DNA from: Rickettsiales bacterium | GTDB taxonomy: Bacteria; Pseudomonadota; Alphaproteobacteria; TMED127 | DNA length: 11,099 bases | Assembly (NCBI GenBank): GCA_002690875.1 | Contig: NZGH01000009.1 | Span: 1 to 11,099 of the forward strand | Direction: 5' to 3' | Notes under the pieces: generated by a model | The model's input: the letters and a program-made list of their open reading frames with translations, nothing else | Told to the model about the DNA's origin: nothing | Databases searched by the model: none | Position numbers and translations under genes: made by a program | In this document: piece after piece, positions 1 to 6,972 of the stretch | Numbering within the stretch: the first letter of the stretch is position 1 | How the letters are laid out: every line of letters begins with the position of its first letter

Positions 1-22
1 AAATAATCAATAAAGTAAATTT

Positions 23-26
23 AGGA
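23..26 (+). promoter_or_regulatory. Possible ribosome binding site for the ATG at 36
   Basis: AGGA sits 9 bases before the ATG at 36 and is the main support for that start. No stop codon separates it from the window edge in the same frame, so it may instead be chance sequence inside a longer coding region. Confidence 0.4.
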
Positions 27-35
27 TTACATATA

Positions 36-848
36 ATGAAGGGACAGTTTGGTGAAGTAGATTTAATTAAAAAGATTATAGATATTTCAGATATACCTAA
101 AACATGTGTTGAGTTTGGTGCTTATGATGGAGTAACAAATTCGAATACATTTTATTTTTGGAAGAAAAAAGGTTTTAAATCTCTCCTTATAGAACCTGAT
201 CCCAAATTATTTAGTCTTTTAAAGAAAATAGCTAACAAAAATTGTACTTTAGTTAATGATTTTGTTTCAATCAATAATAAGTTGAGTAAAATAATAAAGC
301 AAAATAACTTCCCAAAAAAAATGGGTTTATTGTCAATAGATATTGATTCTAATGATTTAGAAATTTTTAAGCAAATAGATCATAAATCTACTTACGTTGT
401 TATCATTGAATTCAATAATCAGTTTCCAGTTTGGGTTGATTATTCAGACCCTAAAGATTGTATTATCTTTAGACACTCCGCCTTAGCTATAGTTAAATTT
501 GCCTCCAAAATAGGATATAGGTTATTAGATGTTAAAGGTGCAAATTTAATTCTCATTAATGAACAAAATTTATATCTACCTAAAAAATTATATCCAAAAA
601 GTCTTAAAGATTGTTTTGATTATGAGGAACAGAAAAGGGTTTGTAAAGATATTAGGATTATAGGATCTAAATTCACAACCAATGCAAAAATTTTTTCTCA
701 AAAACCAACTTTATTTTTAAGGTTTAAGAAGTATATTTTTCAATTAATTGTTATTATTAACTACTCACTTCGAAGAAAAAAAATACCGAGTAGTCAAATA
801 CCAAATCAATGTAAAAAAAATATTTTAAAAGCAGGTCTATATATTTGA
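36..848 (+). CDS. FkbM-like SAM-dependent methyltransferase
   Basis: Likely a class I SAM-dependent methyltransferase of the FkbM-like type common in surface-polysaccharide loci; the acceptor is unknown, perhaps a sugar hydroxyl. The motifs form a Rossmann core: QFGE (residues 4-7), the SAM-binding loop VEFGAYDG (25-32) followed by SNT (36-38), IEPD (52-55), SIDID (100-104) and IEFN (124-127). No signal peptide is visible, so it is probably cytoplasmic. The C-terminal part (about 225-265) is basic with a short hydrophobic stretch and no recognised motif. The ATG at 36 has an AGGA at 23-26 at reasonable spacing, but the frame is open to the left edge of the window and QFGE normally lies further from the N-terminus in this family, so the true start may be upstream and outside the window. 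It is the only + strand gene and converges on the ligase gene 23 bp away. The fold is fairly sure, the substrate unknown. Confidence 0.75.
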   Translation: MKGQFGEVDLIKKIIDISDIPKTCVEFGAYDGVTNSNTFYFWKKKGFKSLLIEPDPKLFSLLKKIANKNCTLVNDFVSINNKLSKIIKQNNFPKKMGLLSIDIDSNDLEIFKQIDHKSTYVVIIEFNNQFPVWVDYSDPKDCIIFRHSALAIVKFASKIGYRLLDVKGANLILINEQNLYLPKKLYPKSLKDCFDYEEQKRVCKDIRIIGSKFTTNAKIFSQKPTLFLRFKKYIFQLIVIINYSLRRKKIPSSQIPNQCKKNILKAGLYI

Positions 849-871
849 AATAATTAATATGTTTAATATTG

Positions 872-2125
872 CTATTGTTTTTTTAAAGATTTATTAGATA
901 CTAATATTATACTTATAACATACCATAGAAAACTATTTTGCTGTTGCCCAAAAAGGTCATAGTTATTTGAAAATGGCCAAAATAAACATAGTGACGTTAA
1001 GAACATTCCTTGAATTATTAGCTTATCAGGTTCAATTAGTTTAATTTTTGTTTTTCTATAACAACACATAATAATTGAATAGAACATTGCTATATAGGCT
1101 AAACCACCAATTATACCGGTCTCAGAAAATGCTTGTATATAGTGATTATGAGGATGCTCATTATTTTTAAATGGATCAAAATTTTGAATTAAACCTAATT
1201 CTAGGTAGTTCTGAACATTTGTAGGTCCAATTCCTAGAATCGGATTATCAAAAAATGCATTTATTCCAGTTTTCCATAATCCAATATATTGTATTAAAGA
1301 TGTATTACTCAAATTTATAATGCTAACAAAATATCTATCAAATTGAATGGGATTTAAATAAAATAGAACCACCATTATTTGAAAAAAAACTAGAATTATT
1401 ATTACTGATTTCTTCAAATTGAAATATGGCCAAAAAATTAAAATTATAGTGATTATAACAAAGTTAAAAGATCCGGCTCTATGACCTGACAAAAGAGAAA
1501 AGAAAAATGAAATAAAAATAAATAATAATGAAAATAATAATAGAAAGTTATACTTATTTCTTGAAAAAATTATAATTAAACTTGCTGCAAAGAAAAATAA
1601 TCCTATTCTGTGAATATAAGGTCCATTAAGTGGATTTCGAAAAGGCCATGTAAAAGTGTAATTGTCTGTTAAAATGCTCTCCAAACCCATAAGGATGAAA
1701 ATAAAAAATAATGCGAAAAAGTTAAATATGAGAGCAATATATAGAAATTCCTTCTCTTTAACTAACCAAGTTGATATCGCTATTACAAAAAGTGGAAACC
1801 TTATCCAACTTAACCCATTAAATAATGAAGTCTCAATATTTGATGAAATTATGGAAGAAATTATTCCTGTTACTAAAAAAAGAATTGCCCATTTGATCCA
1901 ATATATCTTAAGCCATTCCCATGAAGATCTTATAATTGATTTTATTAAAAATGAAAATCCTATAATAATGATGATTAGATCAGTTATTGAATTACTTAAC
2001 ATCATTAAAAAAGGAATTAAAGTCCAAGACAATATCAGAATTTTTTCAAAATTAGATTTTTTTTGAAAAAATTTTTGTAAATTCTGAGAAGTTTCTTTAA
2101 AATTACTAATCAAATTATTAACCAT
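872..2125 (-). CDS. O-antigen ligase family (WaaL/Wzy_C) membrane protein
   Basis: A 417-residue polytopic inner-membrane protein with roughly 10-12 hydrophobic segments. It fits the Wzy_C family, which includes WaaL ligases (transfer of undecaprenyl-linked O-antigen to lipid A-core) and related polymerases. Visible signatures are SGHRAG (213-218) before a transmembrane segment, then the large periplasmic loop containing NPILGIGPTN (294-303) and HPHNHYIQ (324-331), followed by SETGIIGGLAY. The Arg of the first and the His of the second correspond to residues important in characterised ligases. It is the last gene of the minus-strand row and overlaps the end of pgpA by 16 bp. No good Shine-Dalgarno sequence precedes its ATG at 2125, so translation may be coupled to pgpA. 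Ligase and Wzy polymerase cannot be separated by sequence alone; the HPHNHYIQ loop favours a ligase. Confidence 0.82.
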   Translation of the reverse strand: MVNNLISNFKETSQNLQKFFQKKSNFEKILILSWTLIPFLMMLSNSITDLIIIIIGFSFLIKSIIRSSWEWLKIYWIKWAILFLVTGIISSIISSNIETSLFNGLSWIRFPLFVIAISTWLVKEKEFLYIALIFNFFALFFIFILMGLESILTDNYTFTWPFRNPLNGPYIHRIGLFFFAASLIIIFSRNKYNFLLLFSLLFIFISFFFSLLSGHRAGSFNFVIITIILIFWPYFNLKKSVIIILVFFQIMVVLFYLNPIQFDRYFVSIINLSNTSLIQYIGLWKTGINAFFDNPILGIGPTNVQNYLELGLIQNFDPFKNNEHPHNHYIQAFSETGIIGGLAYIAMFYSIIMCCYRKTKIKLIEPDKLIIQGMFLTSLCLFWPFSNNYDLFGQQQNSFLWYVISIILVSNKSLKKQ

Positions 2126-2607
2126 TTATATTGAATTAGGTCTAAAGTTGAAAAAATAATTATTATAGCTGCTGTTATAAAACCTGCTACCCAGTCATCC
2201 ATCATTATTCCACTTTCACCATCTAAATTTTCCACTTTCTTTATTATTCCAGGCTTTAAAATATCTAGCACTCTAAATAAGATTAAAGCTAAAATATTAA
2301 AAAAAGGTGAAATACCAGCTGCTGCTGTTGCAATTAATTGACCAGAAAATTCATCAATCACTACTTCACTTGGGTCTTTTTTCTTTATTTTTTTTATATA
2401 TATTTTTGTTGAAAAATAACCTATAATACCAACTAAAATAGCAAGTAGTAATGTTATATTACTCCCAAAAAAAATATTGGTTAAATAACCAATAAATGCT
2501 GCAAAAATTGAACTTATGGTTCCTTGAGCAAATGGGAATAGACCTAAAGGCCATACTGTTGAAATTATCCTTGAAACTTTAAATTTATAATTTTCTTTAT
2601 CACTCAT
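2110..2607 (-). CDS. pgpA: Phosphatidylglycerophosphatase A-like protein
   Basis: PgpA removes the phosphate from phosphatidylglycerol phosphate at the inner membrane to give phosphatidylglycerol. The 165-residue length matches the family. Motifs in order are FPFAQGTISS (24-33; the family usually has APGTxGS), DPSEVVIDEFSGQ (78-90), FRVLDILKP (111-119; usually FRxFDxxKP) and GIMMDDWVAG (133-142). Hydrophobic segments lie at about 33-66, 91-112 and 141-158. The acidic residues D84/E85 and D137/D138 are present, but several Pro/Gly positions have changed (P to Q and G to S in the first motif, KPxP to KPGI, GGxG to GESG). The gene overlaps the preceding glycosyltransferase by 8 bp and the following ligase by 16 bp, so it is embedded in the polysaccharide operon. 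Family membership is firm. Whether it performs the housekeeping reaction or acts on another lipid phosphate in this pathway cannot be read from the sequence. Confidence 0.85.
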   Translation of the reverse strand: MSDKENYKFKVSRIISTVWPLGLFPFAQGTISSIFAAFIGYLTNIFFGSNITLLLAILVGIIGYFSTKIYIKKIKKKDPSEVVIDEFSGQLIATAAAGISPFFNILALILFRVLDILKPGIIKKVENLDGESGIMMDDWVAGFITAAIIIIFSTLDLIQYKWLII

Positions 2608-3739
2608 ACAGGTTTACTACCTTAGGAACTATAACACTTAAATCAAAATTTTTTCTTGCTATATTTCTATTTTCTTTACCCATTTTTTTTCTTAAAGATT
2701 TATTTTTAAAAAGTTTTGTAATTGCATCGGCAAGTTTTATCTCATTTCGAACTGGAACTATAATACCAGTTTTGTTGTTTATCACTGCATCTCTACAGCC
2801 AGGAACATCAGTTGTAATTATTGGAATACCAAAAGAGGCTGCCTCCATTAAAACTTTTGGAAATCCCTCCCTCCATGATGGAAGGCAAACAATATCTATA
2901 TCTGAATACATCTTGTGTAAGTCAATTATATGACCTAAGTAAATTACTAGTCCTTTCTTAACCCAACAATCTATTTTCATCTTATCTATTGCTGAAGGGT
3001 TTAGACTTACAGTATCCCCAGCCAAATAAAACTCACCTTCTATTTTTTTTTCTTTAAGAATTTTGGATGCATTAACAAATTCTTCTATACCTTTTTCAAA
3101 TAGCATTCTTGCGGGTAGTAAAACTTTTAATACATTTGATTTTTTTGCCATTGGCTTTAACTTAAAAGTATCTACTCCAGATCCATTAATTATTTTAAAT
3201 TGATTTTCATCAATATGTATAATTGATTTATAATTGTAATAATCTTCTTTATTTTGAAAAATAAATTTAAATTTAATTCTTTTAAGAGCTCTCCTTAAAA
3301 GAAATGTAAAAATTTTTTGAAAAATAAGTTTTTTGACTCCTAATTTCCCTGTAAATAAAGTACCCATTCCTGATATAGATATAATTAGTTTTTTATGTTT
3401 AAAAAAATTACATGCTATAGATGTCATTAAGTTTGCTTTTGCTGTGACAGAATGTACTGTTGTAGGCTTAAATTTTCTTAAATAATTTATAAGTTGAAAC
3501 AATCCTATTAATTCAGAGATAGGATTGTTAACTCCTTGTGAAAATTTGCACCTATGGAGTGATATTTTATTTTTTTTCAGAGTTAAAATAGATTTTTCTT
3601 CAATGTCTTTATTTATATTAGTTCCAGTTATAAGACAAACTTTGCCTCCCATTTCTATGACTTTTAATGCAAGAGGCAATCTATGACTGATAAAAAATGA
3701 TGCATCATTTATTACATATGCAATTCTTAAATTAGACAT
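2600..3739 (-). CDS. GT4 family glycosyltransferase (PglA/CapM-like)
   Basis: A retaining, GT-B fold glycosyltransferase of family 4, probably adding a sugar to an undecaprenyl-pyrophosphate-linked oligosaccharide on the cytoplasmic face of the inner membrane. The N-terminal half opens with RIAYVINDASFFISHRLPLA (5-24) and contains SVTAKANLMTSIA (97-109) and the glycine-rich SISGMG (121-126), a pattern seen in PglA/CapM-type enzymes. The C-terminal half has the nucleotide-sugar site: R211 and K216 (ARMLFEKG), SWREGFPKVLMEA with the E-x7-E pair at E291 and E299, and PGCRDAV (313-319). The length of 379 is typical. It follows tviB after 16 bp, with a GGTGGA-like ribosome site before the ATG at 3739, and overlaps pgpA by 8 bp. 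Its position after the uronic-acid genes suggests it could use that sugar, but this is inference; donor and acceptor are unknown. Confidence 0.88.
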   Translation of the reverse strand: MSNLRIAYVINDASFFISHRLPLALKVIEMGGKVCLITGTNINKDIEEKSILTLKKNKISLHRCKFSQGVNNPISELIGLFQLINYLRKFKPTTVHSVTAKANLMTSIACNFFKHKKLIISISGMGTLFTGKLGVKKLIFQKIFTFLLRRALKRIKFKFIFQNKEDYYNYKSIIHIDENQFKIINGSGVDTFKLKPMAKKSNVLKVLLPARMLFEKGIEEFVNASKILKEKKIEGEFYLAGDTVSLNPSAIDKMKIDCWVKKGLVIYLGHIIDLHKMYSDIDIVCLPSWREGFPKVLMEAASFGIPIITTDVPGCRDAVINNKTGIIVPVRNEIKLADAITKLFKNKSLRKKMGKENRNIARKNFDLSVIVPKVVNLYE

Positions 3740-3755
3740 ATTTCCACCATAAATT

Positions 3756-5030
3756 TTAAATAGTGTAATCTACTAAATTCTTTGCAAATGTGTTTTTCAA
3801 GTCTAATATTAGTCCTTTATCATTGCACCAAGAACGTATTTTATCTATTCCCATTATTTTAAAGTTATTATGAGGAACAGTAATAACAATTAAATCATAT
3901 TTATTTATAACTGGCGAAGATTTTATATCTAAGTCAAAATTCATTTTTACATCTTGTAAATCAACAACGGGGTCAAAAACATCAACATTAATGTTGATGT
4001 TTTTTAAGAATGAAATAAGATCAAATACTTTAGAGTTTCTAATATCTGGGCAATTTTCTTTAAAAGATAAACCTAAAATCAAAATATTTGATAGATTGAG
4101 TTGCAATTTATTTTGATTTAAAATTTTAATAATTTTTTGTCCAAAATAAGAACTCATCCCATCATTTATTTTTCTTGCAGATAACAATAAGTCAGGTATA
4201 ACACCAGCCTGTTGAGATTTATGTATAAGATAGTATGGATCTACACCAATACAATGTCCTCCTACGAAACCTGGTCTGAATGGTAAAAAGTTCCATTTTG
4301 TTTCTGCAGCATTTAAAACATCATTAGTATTTATATCTAAACCATTAAAAACTTTCACTAGTTCATTCATAAATGCAATATTTAAGTCTCTTTGTGTATT
4401 CTCAATCACTTTAGCTGCTTCAGCTACTTTAATTGATGGTGCTTTGTGGATACCTGCTTTAACAACTGATTCATAAACTTTTTCTATGAGATTAAGTGCT
4501 TTTATATTACTAGCAGATACAACTTTTGTAATATTTTCAAATGTATGGTCTTTATCTGCAGGGTTTATCCTTTCTGGACTGTATCCAATAGAAAAATCCT
4601 TATTAAGTTTAAGTCCACTTAAATTTTCAAGAATTGGAGCAGCTATTTCTTCAGTTACGCCAGGATAAACTGTACTTTCAATTACAACAATATCATCTTT
4701 TTTTAGAACTACTCCTAAGGTTTTACAAACCTCAATAATATGACTTAAGTCTGGCTTTTTAAAATCATCGATTGGTGTTGGTACAGTAATTATGTGAAAG
4801 TTAGCATTTTTAAGAGTTTTGCTTTCATTTGAAAAAATAATTTTGCTTTTTTTTAAATCTGACTTGTCTACCTCTCCTGTTTTATCGTAATTATTTTTTA
4901 GTTCGCTAAGTCTATCTTTGTTTAAATCAAATCCAATGACTTTATAATTAGACTTACCAAACGCTACTGCTACAGGTAAACCAACATAGCCTAACCCAAT
5001 TACTGATATAGAAAAATTATTTTCTTTCAT
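3756..5030 (-). CDS. tviB: UDP-N-acetylhexosamine 6-dehydrogenase (TviB/WbpO type)
   Basis: Oxidises C6 of a UDP-N-acetylhexosamine to the uronic acid with two NAD+; in TviB/WbpO the product is UDP-N-acetyl-galactosaminuronate. The NAD-binding domain begins with VIGLGYVGLPVAVAFG (10-25), followed by VPTPI (83-87), ESTVYPG (118-124) and GYSPERINPAD (149-159). The central domain has EAAKVIENTQRDLNIAFMNE (204-223) and FRPGFVGGHCIGVDPYYL (251-268) with catalytic Cys260. The C-terminal domain has LGLSFKENCPDIRNSK (319-334) and VDVFDP (349-354). FRPG-VGGHCIGVDPYY and KENCPDIRN match TviB/WbpO rather than the WbpA or Ugd groups. The length of 424 is normal. The ATG overlaps the stop of asnB by one base (TAATG) and has an AAAGGA ribosome site 8 bases upstream, inside asnB. 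Family is very secure; GalNAc versus GlcNAc substrate is inferred. Confidence 0.92.
   Translation of the reverse strand: MKENNFSISVIGLGYVGLPVAVAFGKSNYKVIGFDLNKDRLSELKNNYDKTGEVDKSDLKKSKIIFSNESKTLKNANFHIITVPTPIDDFKKPDLSHIIEVCKTLGVVLKKDDIVVIESTVYPGVTEEIAAPILENLSGLKLNKDFSIGYSPERINPADKDHTFENITKVVSASNIKALNLIEKVYESVVKAGIHKAPSIKVAEAAKVIENTQRDLNIAFMNELVKVFNGLDINTNDVLNAAETKWNFLPFRPGFVGGHCIGVDPYYLIHKSQQAGVIPDLLLSARKINDGMSSYFGQKIIKILNQNKLQLNLSNILILGLSFKENCPDIRNSKVFDLISFLKNININVDVFDPVVDLQDVKMNFDLDIKSSPVINKYDLIVITVPHNNFKIMGIDKIRSWCNDKGLILDLKNTFAKNLVDYTI
3975..4004. repeat. Perfect 30-bp palindrome inside tviB
   Basis: The left arm, aaaaacatcaacatt (3975-3989), is followed directly by its exact reverse complement (3990-4004), with no spacer. 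It lies within the tviB coding frame and encodes residues of the KNININVDVF segment near 343-352, before the conserved FDP. As RNA it could fold into a hairpin of about 13 bp with a 4-base loop, flanked by A and T runs on either strand, resembling an AT-rich intrinsic terminator, though only three pairs are G-C. A role is not shown. Confidence 0.9.
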
Positions 5031-6955
5031 TATATAATTCCTTTAGATTGATACCATTGTTGCCACATTAAAATTGGCCATAATCTGTAGTCCCAATTTC
5101 TTTTTCCTTGAAGATGTTCTTCAAGAGTTTCTCTGGCAAGATTTCCGTCTAAAAAGCCGTCACCAGGGAGATTTTTTTGATCAAAAAGATTCATTGCCCA
5201 GTCTTTAAGAGGACCCCTTAACCATTCATTGACTGGCAATCCAAACCCTTGCTTTGGCCTATCAATTAAATTTTTTGGAACATAATCATATAGTATATCA
5301 CGCAAAATTCTTTTTCCACCATTTTTATCAACTCTCCATTCAGTTGGGGTAGACCAAACAAACTCAGAAAGTATATGATCAAGTAGTGGTGACCTTGTCT
5401 CTAGACTGCTTGACATGGCAGCTCTATCAACTTTAACCAGTATATCATTGGGTAAATAATTAAGCTGGTCTGCTAACATCATATTTTCAATTGAACCCAA
5501 ATTTTTACTAAAATGATATTTAAAAATACTATCGGAAGCAACTAAAGTTTTTCTGGGCCAATAAGTTATTAACTCGTTATAATAATTTTCTAGATTTTCA
5601 GAAAGCATGATATTTGATGCTTTATATATTTTATCTCCTAATCTATTAATTTTTATTAGTTGACCAATATTATTTAGTTTATCTGGTGGTAAATTATAAA
5701 TTAAATTACAAAGTAATTTTCTTATAAAAATGGGTCCACGCGTAAGTAAATTATAGGTTTTATTTGCAAAGATATACCTGCTATAACCAGAAAACACTTC
5801 ATCTCCACCATCACCTGATAAGGCTACTGTAACATGTTCTTTTACTAGTTTAGCGAGTAAGGTTGTAGGTATTTGTGATGAATCAGCGAAAGGTTCACTA
5901 TAGACTTTAGGCATTTCTTCAATAAGATTAATTGCATCACTAGGCTTTGCAATTAGTGTAATATGCTCAGTATTAAGATGTTTAGCAACAGCTTCTGCAT
6001 AATGACTTTCATCATACATTCTATTTGTAAAGCCGATAGAAAAGGTTTTAACTTTATGAGAAGAAATTTTTTGCATTAAAGCTGCAACTATAGATGAGTC
6101 AATTCCACCAGACAAGAAAACACCTAACGGTACATCAGATAAGCTTTGACCTTTTAAAACTTCTAATAAAATTTCTTCTAATTCATTTTTACAATTATTA
6201 TATGAGTTTTTATATAGGTTTTTTTGGCCATCGATAGCTATTTTTTCAACTGACCAATATTCCTCTTCACTAGAGATGAAATACTTGCCGGTATTAGATA
6301 ATGATAAAGTCATTTTCGAACCAGGCATAATTTTTTTAACATTATGCCAAATACTAAAAGGGGCAGCAATGTAACCTCTTTGGAAGTAACATGATACAGC
6401 TCTATAATCTAAATTAGGGGAAAAATCTGGTATATAAGAGAATGATGAAACTTCAGAAGAAAATGCAAAAATACCATTTTTAAGACTTAACAGATATAAA
6501 GGTTTTTCTCCGTATCTATCTCTGACTAAATAAATTTTTTTGGTTTTTCTGTCAAACACAGAAAAAGCAAACATACCCCTTAAAAGTTCAAGCGTTTTGT
6601 CAATACCTATGATTGAAAAAGATTCTACTAAGGTTTCTGTGTCTGAAGAGCCTTTCCATTGAATATTTTTCTTATATGTTTTTAAAAATTCTCTCAGTTT
6701 TAAATGATTATAAATTTCTCCATTAAATGTAATAATATATCTACCACAGGACGAGTGCATAGGTTGATTACCACTTTCTGAAAGATCTAGAATAGACAAT
6801 CTAGTATGTATGAAACTAATTTTGTATTTAATAGAAGACCATGATCCTTTATTATTTGGTCCACGGTGATGAAGAGAAGATTGAATACCTCGAATAATAT
6901 TTGATATTTGAGAATTTGATCCTTCCAAACCAATTAAACCGGCAATTCCACACAT
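5030..6955 (-). CDS. asnB: AsnB-type glutamine amidotransferase (WbpS/WbtH-like role possible)
   Basis: Class II glutamine-dependent amidotransferase fused to an ATP-pyrophosphatase synthetase domain, the asparagine synthase B architecture. The start MCGIAG exposes nucleophile Cys2; other glutaminase residues are HHRGP (29-33), R52, FNGEIYN (77-83) and SSDTE (103-107). The synthetase domain begins near 255 and has the P-loop LSGGIDSS (281-288), SEPFADSSQIP (353-363), SGDGGDEVFSGY (380-391), KVDRAAM (508-514) and RPKQGFG (566-572). The length of 641 is full for this family. The enzyme would normally convert aspartate to asparagine. In O-antigen loci AsnB homologues such as WbpS (Pseudomonas aeruginosa O6) and WbtH (Francisella) are proposed to amidate hexuronic acids, and here the gene overlaps the stop/start of a uronic-acid-forming dehydrogenase. 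A sugar-amidating role is therefore plausible but not proven. No catalytic residue appears missing. Confidence 0.92.
   Translation of the reverse strand: MCGIAGLIGLEGSNSQISNIIRGIQSSLHHRGPNNKGSWSSIKYKISFIHTRLSILDLSESGNQPMHSSCGRYIITFNGEIYNHLKLREFLKTYKKNIQWKGSSDTETLVESFSIIGIDKTLELLRGMFAFSVFDRKTKKIYLVRDRYGEKPLYLLSLKNGIFAFSSEVSSFSYIPDFSPNLDYRAVSCYFQRGYIAAPFSIWHNVKKIMPGSKMTLSLSNTGKYFISSEEEYWSVEKIAIDGQKNLYKNSYNNCKNELEEILLEVLKGQSLSDVPLGVFLSGGIDSSIVAALMQKISSHKVKTFSIGFTNRMYDESHYAEAVAKHLNTEHITLIAKPSDAINLIEEMPKVYSEPFADSSQIPTTLLAKLVKEHVTVALSGDGGDEVFSGYSRYIFANKTYNLLTRGPIFIRKLLCNLIYNLPPDKLNNIGQLIKINRLGDKIYKASNIMLSENLENYYNELITYWPRKTLVASDSIFKYHFSKNLGSIENMMLADQLNYLPNDILVKVDRAAMSSSLETRSPLLDHILSEFVWSTPTEWRVDKNGGKRILRDILYDYVPKNLIDRPKQGFGLPVNEWLRGPLKDWAMNLFDQKNLPGDGFLDGNLARETLEEHLQGKRNWDYRLWPILMWQQWYQSKGII
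5039..5044 (-). promoter_or_regulatory. Ribosome binding site of tviB inside the end of asnB
   Basis: AAAGGA on the minus strand, 8 bases before the ATG at 5030. It is formed by the Lys-Gly codons near the end of asnB. Together with the TAATG stop/start overlap it suggests translational coupling and balanced expression of the two enzymes. Confidence 0.6.
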
Positions 6956-6963
6956 TTATTTAA

Positions 6964-6968
6964 CCCTT
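6964..6968 (-). promoter_or_regulatory. Ribosome binding site of asnB
   Basis: AAGGG on the minus strand, 8 bases before the ATG at 6955, in the 17-bp gap after the glycosyltransferase gene. It supports the start that leaves Cys2 as the N-terminal nucleophile after Met removal. Confidence 0.6.
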
Positions 6969-6972
6969 TAAA

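Noticed and set aside
856..870. Possible terminator between the convergent FkbM-like and ligase genes
   Set aside because: A 5-bp stem (aatat/atatt) made only of A-T pairs, with a T-run several bases further on inside the ligase gene. Too weak to call a terminator in such AT-rich DNA.
1662..2066. 134-codon + strand open frame
   Set aside because: It lies antisense inside the well-supported ligase gene, shows no family motif and has low-complexity AT-driven content.
2039..2073. 13-bp inverted repeat with a 9-base loop near the start of the ligase gene
   Set aside because: The arms are almost pure A and T runs with one G-C pair, produced by Lys/Phe codons; expected by chance.
3498..3529. 11-bp perfect inverted repeat with a 10-base loop inside the GT4 gene at 2600-3739
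   Set aside because: Aacaatcctat pairs with its complement, but the stem lies mid-gene, has no T-run, and one repeat of this length is expected by chance in a window this size and composition.
4486..4668. 60-codon + strand open frame
   Set aside because: Antisense to conserved tviB sequence (the SPERINPAD region); no independent evidence of coding.
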